Part shown: in pieces, positions 1 through 8,849 of the stretch
Layout: each line of letters starts with the position of its first letter
Numbering within the stretch: the first letter of the stretch is position 1
Assembly: GCF_024055715.1 (NCBI RefSeq)
Contig: NZ_JAMXMV010000020.1
Span: 62,001-126,000 of the forward strand
Length of the DNA: 64,000 nt
Direction of reading: 5' to 3'
Source: Actinoallomurus soli
Lineage (GTDB): Bacteria > Actinomycetota > Actinomycetes > Streptosporangiales > Streptosporangiaceae
Notes under the pieces: model-generated
Database searches by the model: none
Told to the model about the DNA's origin: nothing
The model's input: only the letters and a program-made list of their open reading frames with translations
Made by a program: the position numbers and the translations under genes

Positions 1-380
1 AGGACGACGTCGGGGCGGTAGACCCGCAGCCACTCCCGCACCCGCACGGCCAGCTGGTGGATCCGCCATCCGGGATGGCCTTCCTCGTTGCGGTCGCCCA
101 GCTGCGGGGGACCGTTCGCCCGCGACCCCACGAAGTCGGCCGACCTTCCGTCGGCCGTCAGGTACTGCCACAGATCGCTGCGGTACCCACCGGACGTCTG
201 CAGCCCATCGGTGATCGAGTCTCCGAGCGGCATGATCCGCAGTGGCGGACGGGGCGTGGCGCTCGGGGTGGGGCGACGGGGCTCGGTGACGGCAGGGGAT
301 CTCGCCTCCGCGCACGCCGCCGTGGCGAGCAGGCAGGCGCTCGCCACGGCCGCCAGCGTGGCCCGGAGGCGGCCGGTCAC
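1..380 (-). CDS. SGNH/GDSL hydrolase lipoprotein, 3' end missing
   Basis: Only the first ~126 codons are in the window; the gene runs off the left edge. The start is a GTG at 380 with AGAAGG about ten bases upstream. The N-terminus is a lipoprotein signal peptide: basic start, hydrophobic stretch, then Cys near residue 24. A Pro/Thr-rich linker follows, then RIMPLGDSITDG, the block I motif of SGNH/GDSL esterases with the nucleophile Ser. Proteins of this type are secreted esterases such as carbohydrate or lipid deacylases; the substrate cannot be told here. It starts 37 bases after the stop of the upstream propeller gene and is probably co-transcribed with it. Confidence 0.8.
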   Translation of the reverse strand, partial: MTGRLRATLAAVASACLLATAACAEARSPAVTEPRRPTPSATPRPPLRIMPLGDSITDGLQTSGGYRSDLWQYLTADGRSADFVGSRANGPPQLGDRNEEGHPGWRIHQLAVRVREWLRVYRPDVV

Positions 381-417
381 GACCGCGCGGCCTTCTGTCC
401 GATCCGGGATGGGGTGC

Positions 418-3400
418 TCACGGCAACGGCCTCCGCCACAGCGTCGGCTGCTCGCCCTGGTGGTCGGTGCTCACCCCGACGGCGAGCAGGTCGCCGCCCA
501 GCGGTGTCATCCCGGTGAGCCATTGGTCGCCCCGCCCGGACAGGCCGGTTCCCTCGGGCGTCTGGGCAGTCCAGGAGCGTCCGTCGCGGGAGGTCCACAG
601 CACGACGTCGGAACGGCCGAGCCGCCCGCCGGCGCCGGTGACGACGAACCCGCGCGGGGTCGCGGTCGCGGCGGTGACGATCGAGTTGCGGTCGCTGGAG
701 TCGGGGCCTGCCGGGCCGGCGGCCGGCAACCGGACCTCCTGCCACGAGGCGCCGCCGTCCGGCGAGACGAACGCGAACGCCCTCCGGCCGGAGGCCGTCG
801 CCGCGGACCCCGTGGCGACCACGACGTTGCCGACGGCGGCGACCTTGTCGAACCACGCCTCCAGGGCGCCGGACGGCAGCGGTATCCGGTGCAGCGTCCA
901 CTTCCTGCCGTCGGCCGACGTCCAGGCGGCCGGCCGGCCCCTCGGGGCGTCCTTGACCGCCGGATCGTTCAGCCCGCCGACCGCGACGTATCCGAACGAG
1001 CCGCCGACCACGCCGCGCATCCAGCGGTTGGCCTGCTGATCGCCGGTGAGGTCCGGTCCGGTGCCCCGGTCCCAGCTCTTGAGATCGGCCGAGTGCCACG
1101 TTCCCGCCGAGAGGCCGTTCTCGCCGACGATCACGTAACCCGCCGGCCCGACCGTCGCGGCGTACGTGGCGACGTGGTCGGCGTCTCCCGGCGCGAACGC
1201 CTTCCCGCCGTCGACCGCCCGCCAGGTCGTCCCGTCGTCGGAGGCGACGATCAGGGGGTGGTTCACGTCGAACCCGACGGCGAGCCAGCCCGCGTTGCCG
1301 GACACCACGCTGATGAGCCGCTGCTTCCCCGGCCGGGCGAACACCTGGCCGGGCGCCTGGGCCCGGCTCCAGCGCCTGCCGTCGGCGGACGTCCAGGCCG
1401 CGGCGTCACCGTTCGTGCTGCCCACCGCGACGCTCAGCCGGGAGCCCGTCGCCACCGAGGTCAGCGCCTGGTCCGGCTCGACCGCTCCGGCGATCCGGGT
1501 GGGGTCGACCGCGATCTCCTGCCCGAGCGGATCGCGCACCGCGAGGACCGCGTCCGCGTCCTGGGCACCGGCCTCCCGCCCGGCGACGATGGTCGCGCCC
1601 GCGGTCACGGCCATGCCCTGGATCGAGACGCTCGACGGCGTCGGGACCTCCCCGGCGTTCTGCCACGCCCGGCCGTCCGTGCTGCGGGCGAGCAGGACCT
1701 TCCGGTCGCCGCCGATGAGGGCCGCCACGCCACGGTCGGTCCCGGCCAGCCGCTGCAGACCGCCGTAGCCGGGCAGATGGATCTCGCCGGCGGTCTGCCA
1801 CTGCCTCCCGTCGGCGGACGTCATCATCACGCCGTACCGCTCCGACTTCGAGCTGCCGTTCCGGCCCGCGACGAAGCCGCTCGACGTCGCCCCGATCGCG
1901 ACGCCCGGACCGGCGGTGCCCTTCGGGTGCGGGACGTCGACCCACTCCCAGGACCGCCCGCCGTCGGCGGACCGCCACACGGCGTCCTTGACGACCCGGC
2001 CCTTGTGATCGGTCGTCCACCCGTACACGAGCGCGGTGTTGCCCACGGTCGCCAGGTCGACGAGGGACAGTGGGCCGCCGGACAGCGACATCCTGAGCTG
2101 GTCGTTGCCCAGCCGCTCCCAGTTCCGGCCGTCCGGGGAGAGCCAGACGACCGGCACCGCGTCGCTGTAGTCGCCCTTCTGCGACGTGTCGCCGATCGCG
2201 ACGAAGCCGCTCGCCGTCCGCGCGACCCGCGCGATCCGGTCGCGGCCGAAGGACGCGCCCGCCGCGTCCGGCTGCCGCACCCACGACGTGCCGTCCTTGC
2301 TCGTCCACACGGCCGTCCCCGCGTGCGAACTCCCGAGCGCGACCCAGGCGCCGCCCGACCCGGCGACCACCCGCGGGACGTCACCGTACGCGGGCTCGGC
2401 GCCGTCGGCCGTACGAAGCCCGGCGAGCCGGAACGAGCGGCCGCCGTCGGTCGAGACGAGGAACTCGGCCCGGTAGTCCGCGGTGTCGGCCTCGCCGCCG
2501 ATGGCGACCACGGTCGAACCCGACGACGCGACCCCGAGCAGTTCCTGGTCCCGCCCGTCCGCACCGGCCGCCGGGTCCGCCGCGAACAGCCGGCCCGCGA
2601 GCCGGGCCGCCGGCGTCTTCGGCGCGGACTTCTTGTCGCTGCCGGTGAGGACGTACACCCCTCCGGCGACCAGCCCGGCGACGACCACGCCCGCGACGCC
2701 GATGAGGATCGGCCGCAGCGGTATCCCCCGGCGTCCCGTCCGGCCGGGGGTCTCCATCCGCCACGGCTCGTCGAACCGGACGGTGTTCTCCCCCGACGTC
2801 CGCGAGTCGCGCCCGAGGCCGCCGGGCGGCCGTGGCGTGGACCGCGGGACCATCGCCGACGGCGGCAGATCCAGCGCGGTCGACCGGTCTCCTCCGCCCG
2901 CGTCATAGGCGGGGAACCGCGGCGCGGGCGGCTCCTGTTCCCCCGTGTCGTAGGGGGGAAAGCGTGGTGGGGGTGGTTCCTCTGCGCCTGTGTCGTAGGC
3001 GGCGAAGCGCGGTCCGGACGGCTCCTGTTCATCGGGGCCGTACGGATCCGGGGGAGGCGGGGACACGGCGGGGGAGGGCTCGACGGCCGGGTCCCACGGC
3101 GGCTGCGGCGGAATCCGCCACGGATCGGCCGCCGGCTCCGGCGCCCACTCCTGCGTCTCGGGCGGCGCCTGTCCTTCTGGCGGGTCCTCCTGCGCCGGAG
3201 GGCTGGACGGCGGGGGTTCTTCCGGTGGTGGCGCATACGGCGGGGAGCCGGGCAGGCCCGGCGGCGGAGCGCCGTACGGCGGCGCGGGAGGCGCGGCCCA
3301 GGGCGGGAGCGCCGGCCGAGCCGGATCCGGGCCCCAGGCCGGGGGCGGCGGGGGTGGAGGTGACCACTGATCGTCGGACGGGGGCTCCCTGTTCGGATCG

Positions 3401-3426
3401 TCGTCCGGCGTCTTGTGCCCGGCCAC
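418..3426 (-). CDS. membrane-anchored Asp-box (BNR/sialidase-like) beta-propeller protein
   Basis: The predicted protein is 1002 aa. A GTG at 3426 is chosen because GGAAAGG lies six bases upstream; an ATG at 3477 would add 17 residues and has no clear ribosome site. Residues ~15-230 are a very Pro-rich cytoplasmic region ending in three tandem 15-residue units (PRFxxYDTGxxEPPP). One membrane helix follows at ~237-261 (LIGVAGVVVAGLVAGGVYVL). The outer ~740 residues hold a dozen Asp-box motifs (S-x-D-G-x-x-W, e.g. SADGRRWSR, SDDGTTWRA, SRDGRSWTA), the signature of sialidase/BNR propeller blades. No catalytic sialidase residues are evident, so a cell-surface binding or sensing role is likelier than an enzyme. 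The substrate is unknown. Confidence 0.75.
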   Translation of the reverse strand: MAGHKTPDDDPNREPPSDDQWSPPPPPPPAWGPDPARPALPPWAAPPAPPYGAPPPGLPGSPPYAPPPEEPPPSSPPAQEDPPEGQAPPETQEWAPEPAADPWRIPPQPPWDPAVEPSPAVSPPPPDPYGPDEQEPSGPRFAAYDTGAEEPPPPRFPPYDTGEQEPPAPRFPAYDAGGGDRSTALDLPPSAMVPRSTPRPPGGLGRDSRTSGENTVRFDEPWRMETPGRTGRRGIPLRPILIGVAGVVVAGLVAGGVYVLTGSDKKSAPKTPAARLAGRLFAADPAAGADGRDQELLGVASSGSTVVAIGGEADTADYRAEFLVSTDGGRSFRLAGLRTADGAEPAYGDVPRVVAGSGGAWVALGSSHAGTAVWTSKDGTSWVRQPDAAGASFGRDRIARVARTASGFVAIGDTSQKGDYSDAVPVVWLSPDGRNWERLGNDQLRMSLSGGPLSLVDLATVGNTALVYGWTTDHKGRVVKDAVWRSADGGRSWEWVDVPHPKGTAGPGVAIGATSSGFVAGRNGSSKSERYGVMMTSADGRQWQTAGEIHLPGYGGLQRLAGTDRGVAALIGGDRKVLLARSTDGRAWQNAGEVPTPSSVSIQGMAVTAGATIVAGREAGAQDADAVLAVRDPLGQEIAVDPTRIAGAVEPDQALTSVATGSRLSVAVGSTNGDAAAWTSADGRRWSRAQAPGQVFARPGKQRLISVVSGNAGWLAVGFDVNHPLIVASDDGTTWRAVDGGKAFAPGDADHVATYAATVGPAGYVIVGENGLSAGTWHSADLKSWDRGTGPDLTGDQQANRWMRGVVGGSFGYVAVGGLNDPAVKDAPRGRPAAWTSADGRKWTLHRIPLPSGALEAWFDKVAAVGNVVVATGSAATASGRRAFAFVSPDGGASWQEVRLPAAGPAGPDSSDRNSIVTAATATPRGFVVTGAGGRLGRSDVVLWTSRDGRSWTAQTPEGTGLSGRGDQWLTGMTPLGGDLLAVGVSTDHQGEQPTLWRRPLP

Positions 3427-3563
3427 GCGCACCCTTTCCGTCCATCGCCCGGAGGGCGACTCCGACCCGACCTCCACACAGAGCGTCGTGGCGAAATCTT
3501 ATCGGGGCAAAGCGGTCAAGCGGCGCAGTCACTGTCACATCCCCGGCACTGCGATTCCGGCCA

Positions 3564-3592
3564 CGGCCCCGGGGTCTCGCCGACCGGGGCCG
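3564..3592 (-). terminator. GC-rich hairpin downstream of galT
   Basis: Arms CGGCCCCGG and CCGGGGCCG pair perfectly around an 11-base loop, 13 bases after the galT stop. It fits a transcription terminator separating the galT operon from the propeller gene, although there is no strong T-tract. Confidence 0.5.
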
Positions 3593-3604
3593 CGGCCTCG
3601 CTGC

Positions 3605-4624
3605 TCAGGCGGCCGGGCGGTCCTCGTCGTGGCCGTCGTCAGCCGCCGCGCGGGCGAGGACGTCGCGGAGCGCGGCGGCCGTGCGTTCGGGCGCCAGGTC
3701 GGTGACGTACGCGCCCGCGGCCAGTTCGCTGCCGGCCAGGTACTTGCGCCTGGTGGCGGTTCGGTAAGGCGGCGACAGCTCCAGGTGCAGGTGGGTGAGG
3801 TCGGCGTAGCCGGGGACGGCGGGCTCCTGGTGTACCGCCATGACGTAGGGCATCGAGAAGCCGAACAGGCCGTCATAGGCGACCAGCACCTGCTTGAGCA
3901 CGCGCGCCAGGTCGTCCCTCTCAGGTGCGGTGAGCGACGGCAGTGCGGGAGCGTGGCGGCGGGCGCTGATGTACACCTGGTAGGGAAATCGCGCCCAGAA
4001 CGGCACATACGCGGCGAAGGCGTCGCCGGTCACGACGAGTCGCTCGGAACTCTCCTCCCGGATGACGACATCGCACCACACGCACGACCCGTGCAGCGAC
4101 CGATACCGCCGCGCGGCGGTGACCTCCTGCGCCGGGATCGGCGGGATGTCGGGGTAGCCGTAGATCTGGCCGTGCGGGTGGTGGAGGGTGACGCCTATCT
4201 CCTCGCCCTTGTTCTCGAACGGGAAGACGTAACCGATCTCCGGGCGTCGGCCGAGCACGGTCGTGCGGTCCGCCCACACGTCCACGAGGGCGCGCAGCCG
4301 GGCGACCGGCAGCTCGGTCAGCGTGGCGTCGTGGTCGCTGGTGAACACCACGACCTCCGCATGGCCCACCGCCGGCTCGACCGGGGTCAGCGCGTCGCCG
4401 GCGACCGAAGGCTCCGGAGGGTGGGCGGTGAACGACGGGAACCGGTTGTCGAAGGTGACCAGTTCGTATGACGCGTGCGGGATCTCGGTCGGTGGCCCGC
4501 CGGACGATGGCGCGGTGGGGCATAGCGGGCACTGGTCGGCGGGCGGGAGGAACGTACGGTTCTGTCGGTGGGTGGCGAAGGTGACCCACTCGCCGCGGGT
4601 CGGGTCGTATCGCCGCTCGGTCAT
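3605..4624 (-). CDS. galT: galactose-1-phosphate uridylyltransferase
   Basis: The 339-aa protein has normal family length. It carries the catalytic HPHGQ at 149-153, whose second His becomes uridylylated, the zinc-site CPLC at 32-35, and the N-terminal RYDPTRGEWV block. It swaps UMP between UDP-glucose and galactose-1-phosphate in the Leloir pathway, in the cytoplasm. The ATG is preceded by a strong AAGGAGGT. It is the last gene of the operon SBP-permease-permease-GH51-GH2-galT, so galactose freed by the GH2 enzyme probably feeds it. No galK or galE is nearby. Its ATG overlaps the stop codon of a 23-codon micro-ORF. Confidence 0.92.
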   Translation of the reverse strand: MTERRYDPTRGEWVTFATHRQNRTFLPPADQCPLCPTAPSSGGPPTEIPHASYELVTFDNRFPSFTAHPPEPSVAGDALTPVEPAVGHAEVVVFTSDHDATLTELPVARLRALVDVWADRTTVLGRRPEIGYVFPFENKGEEIGVTLHHPHGQIYGYPDIPPIPAQEVTAARRYRSLHGSCVWCDVVIREESSERLVVTGDAFAAYVPFWARFPYQVYISARRHAPALPSLTAPERDDLARVLKQVLVAYDGLFGFSMPYVMAVHQEPAVPGYADLTHLHLELSPPYRTATRRKYLAGSELAAGAYVTDLAPERTAAALRDVLARAAADDGHDEDRPAA

Positions 4625-4692
4625 GGGACCTCCTTCGTCGGCTCCATGACCAAGGTGCCGTGCTCGCCGATTCCCTCGCTTCGCTCGGTCAT
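4621..4692 (-). CDS. 23-aa micro-ORF bridging GH2 and galT
   Basis: An ATG at 4692 overlaps the GH2 stop (ATGA), and the TGA at 4621-4623 overlaps the galT ATG (ATGA), so 23 codons exactly bridge the two genes. The peptide starts MTERSEGI, and galT itself starts MTERRYDP. The bases around both starts are alike (ATGACCGAGCG), suggesting duplication of the galT start region. It carries the galT Shine-Dalgarno in its last codons. It may act only as a translational-coupling leader; whether the peptide has a role is unknown. Confidence 0.4.
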   Translation of the reverse strand: MTERSEGIGEHGTLVMEPTKEVP

Positions 4693-7355
4693 GATGCGTC
4701 CTTCGTCGCGTAGTAGGTGATGGCCCGGCCGTCGGCGAGGTGGTCGTGCTCGGCCCGTAGCCCGGGAACAGGCGCGGCGAGGTGGCGGAGGAGGTCCGCG
4801 AGCACCGCCGTGGCCATCGGGTCGCCCCGTCGTACGGCCGCGAGCAGCGGGAACTGACAGACGAGCAACCGGCCAGGCCCGACGCGGGTCTCCCCGATGA
4901 TCGTGCCGGCGATCTCGTCCGGGAACGGCTTCCACATCCCGGCGACCACGTGTCCGGGGAACGGACCGTCGCCGATCCGGGTCCACACCACGTCCGGCAC
5001 GATCGACATCGACTCGACGGACAGGACGGTGGCCTGCGGCAGCGAGGGCACCGCCGGCGAATCGGTGGTGAACAGGAACGGCGTCGATCCCCAGGCGGTG
5101 GCGACCTCGGTCAGCTCGGCCGTGATCGGCAGGTGCCGGGCCCGGTCCGCGTCCTGCGCCAGGACGAGGACCGCCCGCCCGGCGGCCAGCGCCTCGGCGG
5201 CCAGGGCGCCACTCCCAGCGTCCAGCGCGTCCTCCGCCACGACGAGCGGCGCTGTGTCGTCGGTGACGACATGCGCCCCGGCCAGGTCGCCGGCATCGCC
5301 GACGAGCCGTACCGCGACCCGCGCGGGCTCGGACGAGACCACGTGCACGGGATACCGGTTCGATCCGACCACGTCGTCTCCGACGAGCCGTACGGTCAGC
5401 TCGTGCGTCCCGGCCACCTCGGGCGCCGGCACGCGGACCGTCGCGACCTCCGATGCCGTGTGCGCGGGCAGGTCCACCGGGCCGTACCGCACCGTACGCC
5501 CGCGGAGAGAGACTTCGAGGACCACGCCGGAGAGCGCGGGGCCGTCGTTGGCCACCGAGACGGGCACCTCCACCGCCTCGCCCGCGGTCACGGTCCAGGT
5601 GGTCCGCGCGACGATCGGCAGGACGTCGGCGCAGGCCAGGGAGAACTCGGCGTGGGCGGCGGGCTTCGGTGCGCGTTCCAGGCTCCACAAGCCGTTGAAT
5701 TCGTGCGGCACGTCGGTCAGCTCGGTGACGCACCAACCGGCGATGCCGTCCTGGCGGCGGAACAGCTCGACCTGCAGCCGGTCGGCGATGCCCTGGTATC
5801 GCTGCGTGCCCTCGACGAACGCCGCCACCGTCCTCGGCCAGGGCGTCCGCTCGATCGCCGTGCTCAGGTCGGCGCCGTACCACCAGAACGGTGAGTCTTC
5901 GCGCGGACCCAGGTCGGGCAGGCCCCAGTCGCCGAACTCGCTCACCAGGAACGGGCGAGGCGAGGCGGCCCACGGCGCGGTCTTGCTGGCCAGCTCCGTC
6001 AGGTACGCCGTGGACAGCCGGCCGTACCAGTGCGCGGTGAGGATGGGGCTCTCGAAGACACGATCCGGGTCGGGGTCCACCCAGTCGTTCTCGATGACCG
6101 GGCGGGTCGGATCGGCGTCCGCCACGGCGGCGTAGAGGCGCCGCGCGAAGCCCTCGTACCCTTCGCTCGCGCGGGACGGCTCGTGATCGAGCCCCAATTC
6201 GTTCATCGCCGACCAGAGCACGATGCTCGGGTGGTTCCGGTCGCGGCGTACCTGTTCGGTCGCTGCCGCGGCGCACCGGTCGGCCACTTCGCCGGTGAAA
6301 CCCAGCTCGCCGTGCGCGATCGGCTCCGCGACCGGGATGTCGCAGTGGACGAGCATGCCCAGCTCGTCGCACACGTCGAGGTAGACCGGGTCGAACGCCT
6401 TGATGTGCAGCCGCAGCGTGTTGAGCCCGAGCCGCTTGGCCTCGGTGACCTCGGCCTCGATCGCCTCGCGGCCGGGCTCGGCGTACAGAGTGCCGGCATA
6501 GAAGCCCTGGACCAGCGCGCTGCGCATGCGGTACGGCTCGCCGTTCAACACGAGCCGGTCGCCCTCGACCGTGATGGTCCGCAGCCCGAAACGCGTCGTC
6601 CGCTGGTCGCTGACCTCATCCTCGGCGGTGACCGTGACCTTCGCCTCGTGCAGCACCGGAGACTCCGGCGACCAGCGCGCCGCGCCGGCCGGGCCGAAGG
6701 CGATGGTCACGCCGCCGTGTTCGCCCGGCGGCAGGACGGCCTCCTCTTCGCGCACGTCGCCGGGTACGCCCGCGCGGACCCGGGCGGTGACGGTGTCCGG
6801 CGAGCGGTTGGACAGTTCGACGACGACGGTCAGGTTCTCGGGGTCGCCGTTCACGAAGACGTCCTCGATGGCGATCGGCCCGTGGCGGCGCAGCGTGACG
6901 GACTGCCAGATGCCACCGTAGGTCAGGTAGAGGCTCGGCGGGCTGGGGAACGCCTGGTTGGCCCAGCCCTGCTTGCCATGCGCGGTGCGCGGGTGCTCCG
7001 GGTCGGTCAGGGCGTGGTCGGTGACGCGGACGGCCAGGACGTTCTCGCCCGCGACGAGCGCGTCGCCGGGGTCGAACTCGAACGGCGTGAACGCGCCGAG
7101 GTGCGCGCCCAGCGCGACGCCGTTGAGGTAGACCTCGGCGGTGTCCATGACCGCGCCGAACCGCAGGGTCCATCGGCCGGACGGGTCGTCGCACACGAAG
7201 GTTCGGCGGTACCACGCAACGCCGTCGAGGGCCGGGTCGACCTCCGCCTCCCACAGCCCGGGTACGGTGACGGGCCGCGACGGAGCGTCGGCCAGCCCGG
7301 CGATCCCGGGGTCGCCGACGATGAGGTCCCAAGTGCCGTCGAGGGTGAGATGCAT
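4689..7355 (-). CDS. glycoside hydrolase family 2 (beta-galactosidase/beta-glucuronidase-like)
   Basis: The protein is 888 aa with no signal peptide, so it is cytoplasmic. Domain order is that of GH2: sugar-binding jelly roll (~1-160), immunoglobulin-like domain (~165-265) and TIM barrel (~270-560). In the barrel, Asn385-Glu386 (SAMNELG) is the acid/base and Glu473 (LVSEFGDWG) the nucleophile. Extra beta-rich domains form the C-terminus. With galT next to it the favoured substrate is a beta-galactoside, but the sequence alone cannot exclude a beta-glucuronide or an alpha-L-arabinoside. It begins nine bases after the GH51 stop and is translated in the same operon. Confidence 0.85.
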   Translation of the reverse strand: MHLTLDGTWDLIVGDPGIAGLADAPSRPVTVPGLWEAEVDPALDGVAWYRRTFVCDDPSGRWTLRFGAVMDTAEVYLNGVALGAHLGAFTPFEFDPGDALVAGENVLAVRVTDHALTDPEHPRTAHGKQGWANQAFPSPPSLYLTYGGIWQSVTLRRHGPIAIEDVFVNGDPENLTVVVELSNRSPDTVTARVRAGVPGDVREEEAVLPPGEHGGVTIAFGPAGAARWSPESPVLHEAKVTVTAEDEVSDQRTTRFGLRTITVEGDRLVLNGEPYRMRSALVQGFYAGTLYAEPGREAIEAEVTEAKRLGLNTLRLHIKAFDPVYLDVCDELGMLVHCDIPVAEPIAHGELGFTGEVADRCAAAATEQVRRDRNHPSIVLWSAMNELGLDHEPSRASEGYEGFARRLYAAVADADPTRPVIENDWVDPDPDRVFESPILTAHWYGRLSTAYLTELASKTAPWAASPRPFLVSEFGDWGLPDLGPREDSPFWWYGADLSTAIERTPWPRTVAAFVEGTQRYQGIADRLQVELFRRQDGIAGWCVTELTDVPHEFNGLWSLERAPKPAAHAEFSLACADVLPIVARTTWTVTAGEAVEVPVSVANDGPALSGVVLEVSLRGRTVRYGPVDLPAHTASEVATVRVPAPEVAGTHELTVRLVGDDVVGSNRYPVHVVSSEPARVAVRLVGDAGDLAGAHVVTDDTAPLVVAEDALDAGSGALAAEALAAGRAVLVLAQDADRARHLPITAELTEVATAWGSTPFLFTTDSPAVPSLPQATVLSVESMSIVPDVVWTRIGDGPFPGHVVAGMWKPFPDEIAGTIIGETRVGPGRLLVCQFPLLAAVRRGDPMATAVLADLLRHLAAPVPGLRAEHDHLADGRAITYYATKDAS

Positions 7356-7364
7356 CGTTCCCTT

Positions 7365-8849
7365 TCAGATGGTGAGCCGGAGGACGTTCCAGGACACCGG
7401 CGGCAACTCGACGAGCAGCGGCTCGCCAGGCCGTACCGGGACCTCGCCGCGCCGGGGCGTAACGCGGCCGGGGGCGGTCGCGGTGTTGGCGGCGCCCCGA
7501 TCCGCGTCGGCCAGGACGATCCGTTCGGCGTTCCGCACGGGCGGCAGGGCGCGGGGGTCGAGTGTGAGGCCGACGGCCTCATCGACGTCCCGGTTGACGG
7601 CGAACACCGTGATGCCCTCGTCGTCGCGGGTCGCGACCGCGTCGACGAGCGGGACATCGCCGTATCTGGCCGTCTCGTACCGCGGGGTGTCGAGTACGAC
7701 CCGCAGCGCGTCGCCCTTCGCGTACGCCGCGACGTGCGCGAAGGGATGGAAGATCGTCTGCCGCCAGGCAGGGCCGCCCGGCTCGGTGCGGATCGGCGCG
7801 AGGATGTTCGCGAGCTGCGCCTGGCAGGCGACGCCGATCCGGTCGGCGTGCCGGAGCAGGGAGATCAGGAGGTTCCCGACCACGACGGCGTCGGCCACGT
7901 TGAACAGGTCCTCGCTCATGCGCGGAGCCTGCTGCCAGGTGCCCCCGTCGAAGGAGTCGGTGTACCAGACGTTCCACTCGTCGAAGGAGAGCTGGATCCG
8001 CTTTGACCTGTGCAGCTTGGCCCGTACGTGGTCGGCGGTGGCGATGACGCCTTCGATGAAGGCGTCCATGTCCACGGCCGAGGCGAGGAAGCTGGGCAGA
8101 TCGCCGTCCTGGCCGTAGTAGGCGTGCAGAGAGATGTAGTCGGCCTCGTCGTAGCAGTGCTCGAGGACCGTGGCCTCCCAGCTTCCGAACGTCGGCATGT
8201 GCCCGTTCGAGCTGCCGCAGGCGACCAGTTCGATACTCGGATCGACGAGCTTCATCGCCTTCCCGGTCTCCTGGGCGAGCCGGCCGTACTCCTGTGCCGT
8301 CTTGTGGCCGATCTGCCAGGGCCCGTCCATCTCGTTGCCCAGGCACCACAGGCCGATGTCGTACGGTTCGGCCCGCCCGTTCTTCACGCGACGGTCCGAC
8401 AAGGCCGTGCCGCCGGGATGGTTGCAGTACTCCAGCAGATCGACGGCCTCCTGGACGCCTCTCGTTCCCAGGTTGACCGCCATCATCGGCTCGACTCCCG
8501 CCCGGTCGGCCCACGTCATGAACTCGTGCAGGCCGAAGGCGTTGGTCTCCAGCGACTGCCACGCCAGGTCGAGCCGGGCCGGCCGCTCCTCGACGGGCCC
8601 GACGCCGTCCTCCCAGCGGTAGCCGGAGACGAAGTTGCCGCCCGGATAGCGGACGACCGTGACGCCCATCTCCCGCGTGAGCGCCAGCACGTCCTGCCGC
8701 AGCCCGTCGGCGTCGGCGTCCGGATGGCCGGGCTCATAGATGCCGGTGTAGACGCATCGGCCCATGTGCTCGACGAACGAGCCGAACAGGCGTGGCCGTA
8801 CCGGCCCGACGCGGAAAGCGGGGTCGAGGATGAGATTGGCGGTCTTCAT
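7365..8849 (-). CDS. alpha-L-arabinofuranosidase, GH51
   Basis: The 494-aa cytoplasmic enzyme removes terminal alpha-L-arabinofuranosyl units from imported arabino-oligosaccharides. GH51 landmarks are clear: VVRYPGGNFVSGY near residue 66, acid/base Glu173 in LWCLGNEMDGPW, and nucleophile Glu291 in LSFDEWNVWY. The start MKTANLILDP is fixed by family alignment and by overlap of the ATG with the permease stop (ATGA at 8846-8849), which points to coupled translation. It lies between an ABC importer and GH2/galT, so the operon probably handles arabinan or arabinogalactan side-chain fragments. Confidence 0.95.
   Translation of the reverse strand: MKTANLILDPAFRVGPVRPRLFGSFVEHMGRCVYTGIYEPGHPDADADGLRQDVLALTREMGVTVVRYPGGNFVSGYRWEDGVGPVEERPARLDLAWQSLETNAFGLHEFMTWADRAGVEPMMAVNLGTRGVQEAVDLLEYCNHPGGTALSDRRVKNGRAEPYDIGLWCLGNEMDGPWQIGHKTAQEYGRLAQETGKAMKLVDPSIELVACGSSNGHMPTFGSWEATVLEHCYDEADYISLHAYYGQDGDLPSFLASAVDMDAFIEGVIATADHVRAKLHRSKRIQLSFDEWNVWYTDSFDGGTWQQAPRMSEDLFNVADAVVVGNLLISLLRHADRIGVACQAQLANILAPIRTEPGGPAWRQTIFHPFAHVAAYAKGDALRVVLDTPRYETARYGDVPLVDAVATRDDEGITVFAVNRDVDEAVGLTLDPRALPPVRNAERIVLADADRGAANTATAPGRVTPRRGEVPVRPGEPLLVELPPVSWNVLRLTI

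Noticed and set aside
88-3363. 1091-codon open frame on the plus strand opposite the propeller gene
   Set aside because: Arg/Pro/Gly-rich antisense shadow with no domain; the minus-strand frame shows Asp-box repeats, a membrane helix and a ribosome site.
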